From Mesorhizobium mediterraneum (GTDB lineage Bacteria > Pseudomonadota > Alphaproteobacteria > Rhizobiales > Rhizobiaceae): a stretch of 64,000 bases of DNA. The notes under the pieces are model-generated. The model was not told where the DNA came from. It ran no database searches and saw nothing but the letters and a program-made list of their open reading frames with translations. This document shows, in pieces, positions 18,865-26,934 of the stretch. The stretch is taken from NCBI RefSeq assembly GCF_002284565.1, contig NZ_NPKI01000026.1, positions 1 through 64,000 on the forward strand, read 5' to 3'. How positions within the stretch are numbered: the first letter of the stretch is position 1; each line of letters begins with the position of its first letter. A program made the position numbers and the translations under genes.

Positions 18865-18891
18865 GCCGGCTGCGCCGATAGTGCAGCCGGC
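18865..18891 (+). promoter_or_regulatory. Intercistronic hairpin after the CUT1 binding-protein gene
   Basis: Perfect 9-bp stem GCCGGCTGC / GCAGCCGGC with a 9-nt loop, 23 nt after the binding-protein stop and before the first permease. No T-run follows. Likely an mRNA stabiliser or attenuator that favours binding protein over permease. Confidence 0.6.
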
Positions 18892-18919
18892 TCGTTCCGA
18901 AGAACGAGGGCACGCCACA

Positions 18920-19879
18920 GTGACGATCGTGACCGGCAAGGCCGAGGCTCGCCGAATATTGCAACCCGGTAAATCCGGCTTGTTGCGGAAGATATGGGAG
19001 CATCGCGCCGACTACGCATACGTGCTCCCTGCGATCGCCGTGATGCTCATCGTCATCGCCTATCCGATCTACTACACGATCGAGCTGTCGTTCTTTAAGA
19101 CGCCGCCTGGCCTACAGCTCCGCGACAAGACCTTTATCGGCTTCGACAACTACACGACCATCCTCGCCAGTCGTGTGTTCTGGAAAGTCACCTGGAACAC
19201 TCTGATCTGGACAGTGGGATCCACTTTCATCTCTTTTGTCCTGGGGTTTGCCGCAGCGCTGGCGCTCCACCGCGATTTTATCGGCCGTGGTGTCCTGCGC
19301 GCTGTCCTGATCGTTCCCTGGGTCATCAGCGCGGTCGCCGCCTCCTATATCTGGAGGTGGATCTACCATTCGGACTTCGGGATCATCGGCGCAGTGCTGG
19401 TCGGCCTCGGATTGGCCGACCGGCCGCCGAATTTCATCGACAGCGTCAGCACGGTGCTGCCATCCCTGATCGTTGTCAATATCTGGCGCGAGTTTCCGTT
19501 TGCCATGATCATGATGATGGCCGGCCTGCAGACAGTCCCCGAACAGTTGCTGAGCGCTGCAAAAGTCGACGGAGCCAGTGCATGGCAGCGCTTCTGGCAC
19601 GTCACCTTCCCGCATTTGCGCAACGTCTCGACAGTGACGATCCTGCTGCTCGCGGTGGCCAACTTCAATTCCTTCATCATCCCCTGGATCATGACCGGCG
19701 GCGGGCCGTCGAACGCATCGCATATCTGGATCACCCACATTTATGAGCTCGCCTTCGGCCGACAGCTCTGGGGCGTGGCATCGGCCTATTCGGTGCTCCT
19801 GTTCCTCATCCTGATGACGCTGGGCTACTTCTACGTCCGTGCGCTAAGCGGCAACGAGCGGAAAGAAGGGAGCGCATGA
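18920..19879 (+). CDS. CUT1 sugar ABC transporter permease (MalF-like)
   Basis: About 319-aa inner-membrane permease. First helix at about residues 30-55 (YVLPAIAVMLIVIAYPIYYTIELSF), then the EAA motif EQLLSAAKVDGASAWQRFWHVTFPHL. The GTG at 18920 is preferred over a GTG at 18881 because GAGGG lies 9 nt upstream of the former and nothing comparable lies before the latter. The stop overlaps the next permease gene by 4 nt (ATGA). It pairs with the downstream MalG-like permease. Confidence 0.87.
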   Translation: MTIVTGKAEARRILQPGKSGLLRKIWEHRADYAYVLPAIAVMLIVIAYPIYYTIELSFFKTPPGLQLRDKTFIGFDNYTTILASRVFWKVTWNTLIWTVGSTFISFVLGFAAALALHRDFIGRGVLRAVLIVPWVISAVAASYIWRWIYHSDFGIIGAVLVGLGLADRPPNFIDSVSTVLPSLIVVNIWREFPFAMIMMMAGLQTVPEQLLSAAKVDGASAWQRFWHVTFPHLRNVSTVTILLLAVANFNSFIIPWIMTGGGPSNASHIWITHIYELAFGRQLWGVASAYSVLLFLILMTLGYFYVRALSGNERKEGSA

Positions 19880-20766
19880 GCACGATTGTCGAGACAGCCC
19901 CTCGAGGTCAGACCCGGCGCCGCATGCGTGTCGACGGATGGCGGTGGGCCGGGCGCATCTTCCTCGTTTTCATGCTGCTTTACACCGCGCTGCCGATGAT
20001 CTGGATGCTGATCACTTCGATCAAGTCTGGGTTCGCGGCGATGCAATTCCCGCCGCAATGGTGGCCGGACCAGCCTACCCTCGCCAGCTATCAAAAGCTG
20101 CTCGATCCGCAGAACAGCGTCGGTCAGGACTTCCTCCGCTTCTTCTGGAACAGCCTTTTCGTCTCGACCGTCACGACAATCCTTTCGGTGATCGTGGCTG
20201 TCCCTGCGGCCTACGCGTTTTCCCGCTTCAGTTTCCCCGGCCGAAACTTCCTGTTCTTCTCGGTGCTGCTGCGCAACATGTTCCCGGCCGTGATCTTTCT
20301 CGTGCCGCTCTTCATCCTGATGCGCGTGCTGGGGCTGGTGAACACACATGGCTCGCTGATCCTCACCTATCTCACCTTCGGCCTGCCGCTGGCGATCTGG
20401 CTGCTCAAGGGCTTTTACGACAACATCCCGGTGCAGCTCGAGCAGGCGGCGCGCATCGATGGCGCAACGCGGTTCCAGGCCTTCATCCTGATCGTGATGC
20501 CGCTCTCGACGCCGGGGATCATCGCCACCGCGATCTATTCCTTCATCGGCGCGTGGAACGAATACATCTACGCCTACACCTTCCTCTCCAAAAACGACCA
20601 GCTGACACTGCCGGTCGGCATCCAGCGCTTCTTCTCGGAAAATACGACGGACTTTCCGGGCCTGATGGCGGCCAGCTTTATGATGAGCGTGCCCGTCGTG
20701 GTGCTGTTCCTCGTCCTGCAACGATACTTCGTACGCGCCCTTACAGAAGGCGCGGTCAAGCATTAA
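19876..20766 (+). CDS. CUT1 sugar ABC transporter permease (MalG-like)
   Basis: 296-aa partner permease. The first helix near residues 28-50 and the EAA loop LEQAARIDGATRFQAFILIVMPLSTPGI are typical of MalG-type proteins, as is the ending QRYFVRALTEGAVKH. It overlaps the upstream permease gene by 4 nt and is followed 10 nt later by the ATPase ATG, so the importer genes are translationally linked. Confidence 0.89.
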   Translation: MSTIVETAPRGQTRRRMRVDGWRWAGRIFLVFMLLYTALPMIWMLITSIKSGFAAMQFPPQWWPDQPTLASYQKLLDPQNSVGQDFLRFFWNSLFVSTVTTILSVIVAVPAAYAFSRFSFPGRNFLFFSVLLRNMFPAVIFLVPLFILMRVLGLVNTHGSLILTYLTFGLPLAIWLLKGFYDNIPVQLEQAARIDGATRFQAFILIVMPLSTPGIIATAIYSFIGAWNEYIYAYTFLSKNDQLTLPVGIQRFFSENTTDFPGLMAASFMMSVPVVVLFLVLQRYFVRALTEGAVKH

Positions 20767-20776
20767 GGAGTTGCCG

Positions 20777-21874
20777 ATGGCCCACGTGGTCCTCAAAGAT
20801 CTCGTCAAGACCTATGGCAGCTTCAAAGCCGTCAACGACGTTTCGTTGACGGTCAATGACGGCGAATTCGTTGCGTTAGTCGGCCCTTCAGGCTGCGGCA
20901 AGACGACCACGCTTAATCTCGTCGCGGGGCTGATCCCAATCACATCGGGCGACATCGTCATCGGGGAACGAGTGGTCAACGACCTCGACCCCAAGGACCG
21001 CGACATCGCAATGGTGTTCCAGAACTACGCGCTCTACCCGCAGAAATCGGTCTACAAGAACCTGGCGTTCCCGTTGCAGATGCGCAAACTCCCCAGGGAC
21101 GAGATTGACAAGAAGGTCAAGGAAGCGGCGCGAGTGCTCGACATGACGCACTTGCTCGAGCGCAAGCCGCGCGAACTTTCGGGCGGACAGCAGCAGCGTG
21201 TGGCCCTGGGCCGTGCCCTCGTCCGCGACCCCGCTGTGTTCCTGATGGATGAGCCGCTCTCTAACCTCGATGCCAAACTGCGCGTGCAGATGCGGTCCGA
21301 AATAAAGCGGTTCCATCAGGACCTGAAGGCGACGATCATCTATGTAACGCACGACCAGCTCGAGGCCGTGACCATGGCAGACAGGATGGCGGTAATGAAC
21401 GGTGGCTATCTGCAGCAATACGATTCGCCGGCACAGGTTTTCGCCCATCCCGTGAACATGTTTGTCGCGAGCTTCATAGGCAGCCCGGCGATGAGCCTTA
21501 TTCCGCTGGAGGCATCGACGGCAAACGGCAACACCGTGTTGACCAGCGCGGAAGGCTGGAGCCTCGAGCTGTCGCAACTCAACGCGCGCAAGGTCCAGAG
21601 GGCGACGACCAAGAAGGTCGTGCTCGGAGCGCGACACTCGACGATCAAGCTGCACAACAGCGCGGTCCCCGGTGCCATTCCGGCCAAGGCCTTTACGGTG
21701 GAACCAACCGGAGACGTCACCTTCGTGCAGGCGTTCCTCTCCGGCGCCATCGTCAACATCAGCGTGCCTCCCAACATCGCCGTCGCACCTGACGAACAGA
21801 TCTGGCTCGAGTTCGATCAGGAGCGGATGCATCTGTTCGACGGCGAAACTGAAATGGCCCTCACGGCCAACTGA
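20777..21874 (+). CDS. CUT1 sugar ABC transporter ATPase (UgpC/MsmK-like)
   Basis: 365-aa ATPase of the MalK/UgpC type. Walker A GPSGCGKTTT (residues 36-45), Q-loop region QNYALYPQ, signature LSGGQQQR, Walker B FLMDEPLSNLD, and a C-terminal regulatory domain of about 130 residues. The ATG at 20777 has AAGGAG 6 nt upstream; a TTG six nucleotides earlier is unlikely. It energises the two permeases just upstream. The C-terminal domain is shorter and less conserved than in MalK, which is common in rhizobial members. Confidence 0.9.
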   Translation: MAHVVLKDLVKTYGSFKAVNDVSLTVNDGEFVALVGPSGCGKTTTLNLVAGLIPITSGDIVIGERVVNDLDPKDRDIAMVFQNYALYPQKSVYKNLAFPLQMRKLPRDEIDKKVKEAARVLDMTHLLERKPRELSGGQQQRVALGRALVRDPAVFLMDEPLSNLDAKLRVQMRSEIKRFHQDLKATIIYVTHDQLEAVTMADRMAVMNGGYLQQYDSPAQVFAHPVNMFVASFIGSPAMSLIPLEASTANGNTVLTSAEGWSLELSQLNARKVQRATTKKVVLGARHSTIKLHNSAVPGAIPAKAFTVEPTGDVTFVQAFLSGAIVNISVPPNIAVAPDEQIWLEFDQERMHLFDGETEMALTAN

Positions 21875-21904
21875 GATAGGGCGGCGCGTGGAACGTGGGC
21901 GTAG

Positions 21905-23068
21905 ATGACTGAGAGGCTTAAGATCACCGCGATCAAGCCCTATCCAGTATGGGTAGGAACGCGCAACCAGATGCTCGTCAAGGTCGAGACCGACCAAGGC
22001 ATCTTCGGCTGGGGCGAGAGCGGCTTGAGCGGTCGCGAGAAGGCCGTGGCCGGCGCGGTAGAGCACTATCGCGAGTTCCTCATCGGCCGCGACCCGATGC
22101 AGATTGGCCGGATCTGGCAGGAAATTTATCGCAGCCAGTACTTCGAGGGCGGGCGAGTTCTGCAGGCGGCGATTTCCGCCATCGACATCGCCCTTCACGA
22201 CATCAAGGGCAAGGCATTGGGGGTGCCTGTCTACGAGCTGCTGGGCGGCAAGCAGCGCGACCGCGTCCCCACCTTCGCCTCGACCGGAGACGAGGCCGAG
22301 GGGGATGTCGCCATAGAACGAGCCCGCGAACTCCGCGCGCAAGGGTGGCAGGCGATCCGCTTCTTCCCCGTCGGGCAAAACGGCAGGGACATCTTCGAGC
22401 CGCGCGAGTCGATCGGCGCCACCGCGAGTATGATGAACAAGGCGCGCGAGGCGCTGGGCGACGACGTCGTCCTCGGCATCGACTATCATCATCGGCTATC
22501 GGTGGCGGAGGCGGCGAGCTTCTGCAACAAGCTCGGCCGCGGCGTGCTTAATTTCCTCGAGGAGCCGATACGGGACGAGACACCGGAGGCCTACGAATCC
22601 CTGCGCACGATGACCGACATCCCCTTTGCCATCGGCGAGGAATTTGCCAGCAAGTGGCAGTTCCTGCCCTATATCGAACGCGGCATCCACCAGTTCAACC
22701 GGCTCGATGTTTGCAATGTCGGCGGACTCACCGAGGCGATGAAAGTCGCTGGCTGGAGCGAAGCGCACTACGTCGACCTGATGCCGCACAATCCGCTTGG
22801 CCCGGTGTGCACGGCCGCGACCATGCATCTCGCTGCCGCGGTCTCCAACTTCGCGTGGCTCGAGACCAGGGCGCCCGAAAGAAAGCTGGGCTTCGACAAT
22901 TCCGACTTCTTCCCGGTGCAACCACAACTCGATGGCGCCGACTATCCGGTCAGTGACCTGCCGGGGCTAGGCGTCGAGGTCGACGAAAAGGCGGTCCAGG
23001 CGGAGAGCTTTCGTTTCTGGGAAGCGCCTCACCTTAAGCGCCGCGACGGTTCCGTTACGAACTGGTAG
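21905..23068 (+). CDS. Enolase superfamily sugar-acid dehydratase-like protein (paralogue 4, altered motif)
   Basis: 387-aa enolase-superfamily protein following the importer genes in the same operon. Metal ligands are kept: Asp193 (GIDYHHR), Glu219 (FLEEP), Glu245 (IGEEF), and His295 (MPHNPLG). The second-strand motif differs: where paralogue 3 has ALKFDP, this one has AIRFFP, so the usual Lys and Asp are Arg152 and Phe154. That predicts altered acid/base chemistry, for example use of His295 alone, or a different substrate. It resembles galactonate-dehydratase-like entries overall. Same-operon RraA-like aldolase follows 23 nt later. Confidence 0.8.
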   Translation: MTERLKITAIKPYPVWVGTRNQMLVKVETDQGIFGWGESGLSGREKAVAGAVEHYREFLIGRDPMQIGRIWQEIYRSQYFEGGRVLQAAISAIDIALHDIKGKALGVPVYELLGGKQRDRVPTFASTGDEAEGDVAIERARELRAQGWQAIRFFPVGQNGRDIFEPRESIGATASMMNKAREALGDDVVLGIDYHHRLSVAEAASFCNKLGRGVLNFLEEPIRDETPEAYESLRTMTDIPFAIGEEFASKWQFLPYIERGIHQFNRLDVCNVGGLTEAMKVAGWSEAHYVDLMPHNPLGPVCTAATMHLAAAVSNFAWLETRAPERKLGFDNSDFFPVQPQLDGADYPVSDLPGLGVEVDEKAVQAESFRFWEAPHLKRRDGSVTNW

Positions 23069-23091
23069 TTCTCTTTCAACCGGAGTCCACG

Positions 23092-23841
23092 ATGACACAT
23101 GCTCCTGACATCACGCGGCCGCCAAAAAACCTGATCGACGCGCTAAGGGAGATCGGCGCCGCGACGGTTGCCGGCACGCTTGGCCACATGGGATTTCGCA
23201 ATCCGCACATGGTCGGACCGGTAGCCCAAAACCACGGGAAGTCGATCGTCGGGCCGGCGCTGACGCTGCAGTTCATGCCACAGCGGCCGGATCTATTCAG
23301 CGAGGGAGAATATGCCGATCCGGAGACGCAGTTGCATCGGCACGTGCTCTATCACGCGCAGGAGGGCGATGTGGTCGTGGTCGACGCGCGCGGCGACATG
23401 AGCTCGGGCGTCTTCGGCGATATGATGTCGACGTATTTCAAAGGCAGAGGCGGCGCGGGTATCGTCATCGACGGGTGCATGCGCGACCGGCCCAATGTTG
23501 AAAAGCTCGATCTGCCCCTATGGCTGCGCGGCTGGACGCCAAATTATCATGTGCAGACCAGCATCTACCCCAATGCCGTCAACGTTCCGATTGCCTGCGG
23601 CGGTGTCACGGTGATCCCCGGCGACATCATCGTCGCCGACGACGATGGCGTGGTGGTGCTCCCCGTCGCGATGGCCGCAAAGGTAATCGAAGAATCGCAG
23701 AAGCATCACGACTGGGAGGAGTTCTCGCGAGTGAAACTCATGGGAGGCGGTTCGTTGCAGCGCTACTACCCGCTGCATGACGATGCCCGCGGGGAGTATG
23801 AGGAGTGGCGCAAAACAAACCGCTTGGAGAACCCTAGTTAG
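23092..23841 (+). CDS. RraA-like aldolase/hydratase family protein
   Basis: 249-aa member of the RraA/HMG-aldolase family (old name dimethylmenaquinone methyltransferase-like). Active-site-type residues visible: Arg131-Asp132 in DGCMRDRP, and the core GGVTVIPGDIIVADDDGVVVLP. Proven members cleave 4-hydroxy-2-oxo acids to pyruvate plus an oxo acid or act on 2-keto-3-deoxy sugar acids. Here it would complete the route that starts with the dehydratases. It is the last gene of the forward operon. It is not a true RNase E inhibitor in this context. Confidence 0.82.
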   Translation: MTHAPDITRPPKNLIDALREIGAATVAGTLGHMGFRNPHMVGPVAQNHGKSIVGPALTLQFMPQRPDLFSEGEYADPETQLHRHVLYHAQEGDVVVVDARGDMSSGVFGDMMSTYFKGRGGAGIVIDGCMRDRPNVEKLDLPLWLRGWTPNYHVQTSIYPNAVNVPIACGGVTVIPGDIIVADDDGVVVLPVAMAAKVIEESQKHHDWEEFSRVKLMGGGSLQRYYPLHDDARGEYEEWRKTNRLENPS

Positions 23842-24445
23842 CGCATGGATTACCCTGCGGCGGGCGGCAGACCGTCTGGCGGTATCGCCGGCGTCTACGA
23901 AAAAGTGGGGAGTCGAATTTCGCTTTGGGGCACCGCTTTCGATCTGGCAGCCGGGATTGACGTGATTCAGACTTCCTCGAAGTCCGCCGAATGTCGGCTC
24001 TTGACGGACTGTGTTGATTCTGGTTTCGGGTTTTCGAGAGTCACTTCTTGCCGACCTCGGCGAACAGGAGGGAGGGATCTTCGTTCTCGAAGCGAGGCGT
24101 TTGACGCGGTCCTAGAGGTCACGAGCGCGGTCGGACGAGTTGGTATTTGCTCGGCACACCAGGCCCCTAGTTTCCTACATCGAAACGCGCAAGTCAGCGC
24201 TGAAGCGCGAGGCCGAAGCTCAGGCTTTCCGCGTTAATGTTCAGGATGGTAAGGTGATCCTTGACGGCAAGGTCAGGGTTTAGTCCGAGCGCCAGGCTCC
24301 CAAACTTGCTGCCTGGTTGTCGCAGGGAGTCCGGACTGTGGAAGATCGGATTTCGATCATCCGATGGCTCGACAAGCTGGACGCGGCGATTGCTTTGGAG
24401 GCTACCTCCCTTCGATCGATAGGCGCGGTACTCGACAGGCCCTGC
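23842..24445. other. Gene-poor stretch with possible gene remnant
   Basis: About 600 nt before the glycosyltransferase. No intact gene is recognised. Around 24150-24445 one plus-strand frame reads like protein (a Lys/Glu-rich stretch with SYIETRKSALKREAEAQAF) but is broken by a TAG near 24281, after which the same frame continues open into the glycosyltransferase. It may be the end of a decayed gene. I could not assign a family. Confidence 0.35.
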
Positions 24446-25729
24446 ATGAACATTGTGATGTTTACCAACACATTCAGCCCGCATGTCGGCGGCGTTGCAC
24501 ACAGCGTTGCGTCGTTGTCGGAAATGCTGCGTGAGTTGGGGCATGCAGTCCTGATCGTCGCGCCGGACTATGCGGAAGCAGCTCGATCAGAAAGCGACAT
24601 CCTTCGTGTCCCTGCGATCCAGAATTTTAACGGCAGCGATTTTTCAGTGCCGATTCCGTTCACCCGCTCGCTCGAGAAGACACTGAACGCCTTCGAACCG
24701 GATGTCGTCCATTCGCACCACCCGTTTCTTCTCGGCGACACCGCCCTTCGCACCGCGGCGTCGCGAGCATTGCCGACGATATTTACCTATCACACCCGCT
24801 ACGAACTCTACGGCCACTACGTTGCGCAGGATGCACCGGTCCTCCAACGGCTCGTGCTCAGCCTGGCGGCTGGCTACTGTGACCTGTGCGATCATATCAT
24901 CGCTCCAACTCACAGCATTGCCGACCTCTTGCGCCACCACGACGTCACCAAACCGATCACCACAATCCCGACCGGCATTGATCTGGCCAGGTTCGCCGAT
25001 GGAGATCGGCTGAGATTGCGGAGCCGGTTGGGAATAGTGGAAACCGATTTCATCGTCGGGCACGTAGGCCGGCTGGCGCCGGAGAAGAACCTGACTTACC
25101 TCACTGAAGCGGTTTGCCTGTTTCTTTTGCAAAATGAGCGCGCGCATTTTGTCGTCGCCGGCGACGGTGCGTCAGCGTCCGAAATGCGCCGCATGCTGGA
25201 CGAGGCGGGTCTTCAGGACAGGTGCCATCTGCTAGGCGTGGTCGAAGGCGCCGATCTGGCCGACGTCTATGCCGCCATGGACGTCTTCGCCTTCTCGTCG
25301 CGTTCCGAAACCCAGGGTCTTGTGCTCGTCGAGGCGATGGCGACCGGCGTTCCGGTAGTTGGGCTTGATGAACCTGGAGTCCGTGAAGTAGTACGCACCG
25401 GAAAGAACGGCTATCTCCTGTCAGCCGATGCGTCCCCAGGCCAATTCTCCAAGGCTCTCGCCAGAGTCCGCGCGCTCACTCCGCCGGGCCGAGCAGCACT
25501 GCAAGAAGAAGCCAGATTGACTGCGGCCTCCTACTCACAATCTTCGACCGCGCAGCAGACCGTCGATCTCTATTCGCACGCTGTCGCGAGCCATGCTGGT
25601 GCCCGAGCTACCCGCACCCGTTCGTTTGAGGCGACGCTCGAAGGTCTCAAGCAGGAATGGAGAATCCTCGCCAACCTTGCGAATGCCGTCAAGGACGCGG
25701 TGGCGACGCGCAGTGACTCCACAAAGTGA
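24446..25729 (+). CDS. GT4-type glycosyltransferase
   Basis: 427-aa glycosyltransferase of the GT-B fold, family 4. N-terminal domain begins MNIVMFTNTFSPHVGGVAHSV, the usual acceptor-side start; the C-terminal donor-binding domain has GRLAPEKNL near residue 207 and SRSETQGLVLVEAMATGVPVVG, the E-x7-E type region. It should transfer a sugar from an NDP-sugar to a lipid, glycan or diacylglycerol at the membrane. The ATG at 24446 is preferred to longer readings, which lead into decayed sequence. It stands alone with degraded DNA on both sides; the acceptor is unknown. Confidence 0.82.
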   Translation: MNIVMFTNTFSPHVGGVAHSVASLSEMLRELGHAVLIVAPDYAEAARSESDILRVPAIQNFNGSDFSVPIPFTRSLEKTLNAFEPDVVHSHHPFLLGDTALRTAASRALPTIFTYHTRYELYGHYVAQDAPVLQRLVLSLAAGYCDLCDHIIAPTHSIADLLRHHDVTKPITTIPTGIDLARFADGDRLRLRSRLGIVETDFIVGHVGRLAPEKNLTYLTEAVCLFLLQNERAHFVVAGDGASASEMRRMLDEAGLQDRCHLLGVVEGADLADVYAAMDVFAFSSRSETQGLVLVEAMATGVPVVGLDEPGVREVVRTGKNGYLLSADASPGQFSKALARVRALTPPGRAALQEEARLTAASYSQSSTAQQTVDLYSHAVASHAGARATRTRSFEATLEGLKQEWRILANLANAVKDAVATRSDSTK

Positions 25730-25844
25730 CGGCTGTGGGACGCTGCGTTCGCGCCTGGACTGCTGCATCCGTCTTCAGCCTATCTCTTCCGCTGAAAGGA
25801 AATTTCGTCGGCTCGGTTCGTGTACCTGCCGGTCTCTCGATGCA

Positions 25845-26276
25845 TCATCGATGTCTCTTTAATCTGCTGGCGATCCAGTCCAGGCCGGTAAACAATCCGA
25901 CGCGATGAAATTCTACCCAAAACTTCGTCGCGAATCCGTTGACGAGAAATGCCCTGACAACATGAAACCCTGTCACAAGCCCGACGGACAAGTGCAGCGT
26001 TTGTGCGGTGATGGCCATTTCGACCAGGCCGCCAGGCGAGGCGCCGAGGGTCGCACTGGCCAGGTCCAGTCCCGTTAGCCAGCACAGAAGGGCAGCATAA
26101 CCGAAAAGCAAGGTGGCAAGGATCAGAATGAAAACCGCGCTGCTGACGAAGACGCGAGGAAGCCGCAAGACCACCTCCCTCTTGAAGCGAGAGCCAATCG
26201 AAATGCCGATGAGAAACTGTCCGAACCAATAAGGTCCGCAGGTTGATGCCGTCGGTTGCCGAGCCATGGATGTCAA
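25845..26276 (-). pseudogene. Truncated AbrB-family membrane protein (C-terminal part)
   Basis: Open frame of about 143 codons matching the C-terminal end of AbrB-family (COG3180) putative transporters: FLIGISIGSRF, then LPRVFVSSAVFILILATLL, GLDLASATLGASPGGLVEMAITA and VGLVTGFHVVRAFLVN. A full protein has about 350 residues with repeated membrane halves; only the last third is here. The 5' side runs into a methyltransferase remnant on the other strand. No plausible start or ribosome site, so a non-functional fragment. Confidence 0.7.
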
Positions 26277-26299
26277 ACAATGAGTGGCGGCAGAATGCA

Positions 26300-26707
26300 G
26301 ACCAGAAGCGCCTGGCTGATGCTATGGCCGATACCGTGGTCCTCACCTACTCGCTTTGCACGATCCCGCACCCGAACGGCGCGCTGGCTGAGTTCCGCCG
26401 CGTCCTGAAGGCCGGCGGGCGGCTGGTGTTCATAGAGCATGGCGGCGGCGAAACTCCGCTCCCCGAGCACGCTGCAAGGGCGTCTTGTCGGACTGTGGGG
26501 CTGGCTTGCCGGCGGCTGGCATCTGACGCGCGAGCCAGCGTGGCTGATCGCGGACGCCGGTTTCACGATCCAGCGCCAAGAAAGAAGTTTCCCGCGCCTC
26601 TGGCAGCTCGGAATTCACACCACCGGGGAAGCGCTCCTCGGCGCTGAAACAAACGAAACACTTCGCGTTCAGCGCGGAAAAACGCCTGAAACAGGGATGG
26701 TTTAAAT
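26300..26707 (+). pseudogene. Frameshifted class I methyltransferase remnant
   Basis: The plus strand reads VVLTYSLCTIPHPNGALAEFRRVLKAGGRLVFIEHG in one frame, the post-motif I region of SAM-dependent methyltransferases. The expected continuation (LVGLWGWLAGGWHLTREPAW, IADAGFTIQ) is in another frame from about 26450. So the gene has lost its N-terminal half, including the SAM-binding glycine motif, and carries a frameshift. Its 3' end overlaps the conserved GAAAC promoter element of the next genes. Confidence 0.7.
26642..26704 (+). promoter_or_regulatory. Conserved GAAAC promoter element, copy A
   Basis: TGAAAC (26645), CGAAAC (26654) and TGAAAC (26687) repeats, followed 6 nt later by GGTTTA (26699-26704). 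The first 19 nt are identical to copy B (33644), and GAAAAACG plus CTGAAAC recur at identical spacing. The element ends 50 nt before the DUF1127 start. Probably a regulator site joined to a -10 region. Confidence 0.6.
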
Positions 26708-26753
26708 GCAACGGCACCGCTGCATTCCGCGGCGTTAATCATGGAGCGTTGCA

Positions 26754-26930
26754 ATGTCGATAATGCGAGCAGCTTACCGCTCTTTCCGGGACTACCGGGT
26801 TCACCGTATGGCGGAACGGACCCTTGCGGCAATGGAGGATGCCCTCCTGAAGGACATCGGGATCAGCCGGTCCGAAATTGGTTTGGTGGTCCGCGGCTTG
26901 AAGCGCGGCCAAGAAGACAAGGCGGGCTGA
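26754..26930 (+). CDS. DUF1127 small protein
   Basis: 58-aa basic peptide starting MSIMRAAYRSFRDYRVHRMAERTL and ending with the DUF1127 pattern ALLKDIGISRSEIGLVVRG. DUF1127 proteins are short Arg-rich peptides common in alphaproteobacteria; some bind RNA or affect phosphate and carbon metabolism, but this one's role is unknown. GGAG lies ahead of the ATG. It ends 4 nt before the TPR protein start, so the two form an operon driven by the conserved GAAAC element upstream. Confidence 0.8.
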   Translation: MSIMRAAYRSFRDYRVHRMAERTLAAMEDALLKDIGISRSEIGLVVRGLKRGQEDKAG

Positions 26931-26934
26931 AACC

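Noticed and set aside
20888..22492. 534-codon minus-strand frame opposite the ATPase and dehydratase paralogue 4
   Set aside because: Crosses two well-supported plus-strand genes; composition matches an antisense artefact.
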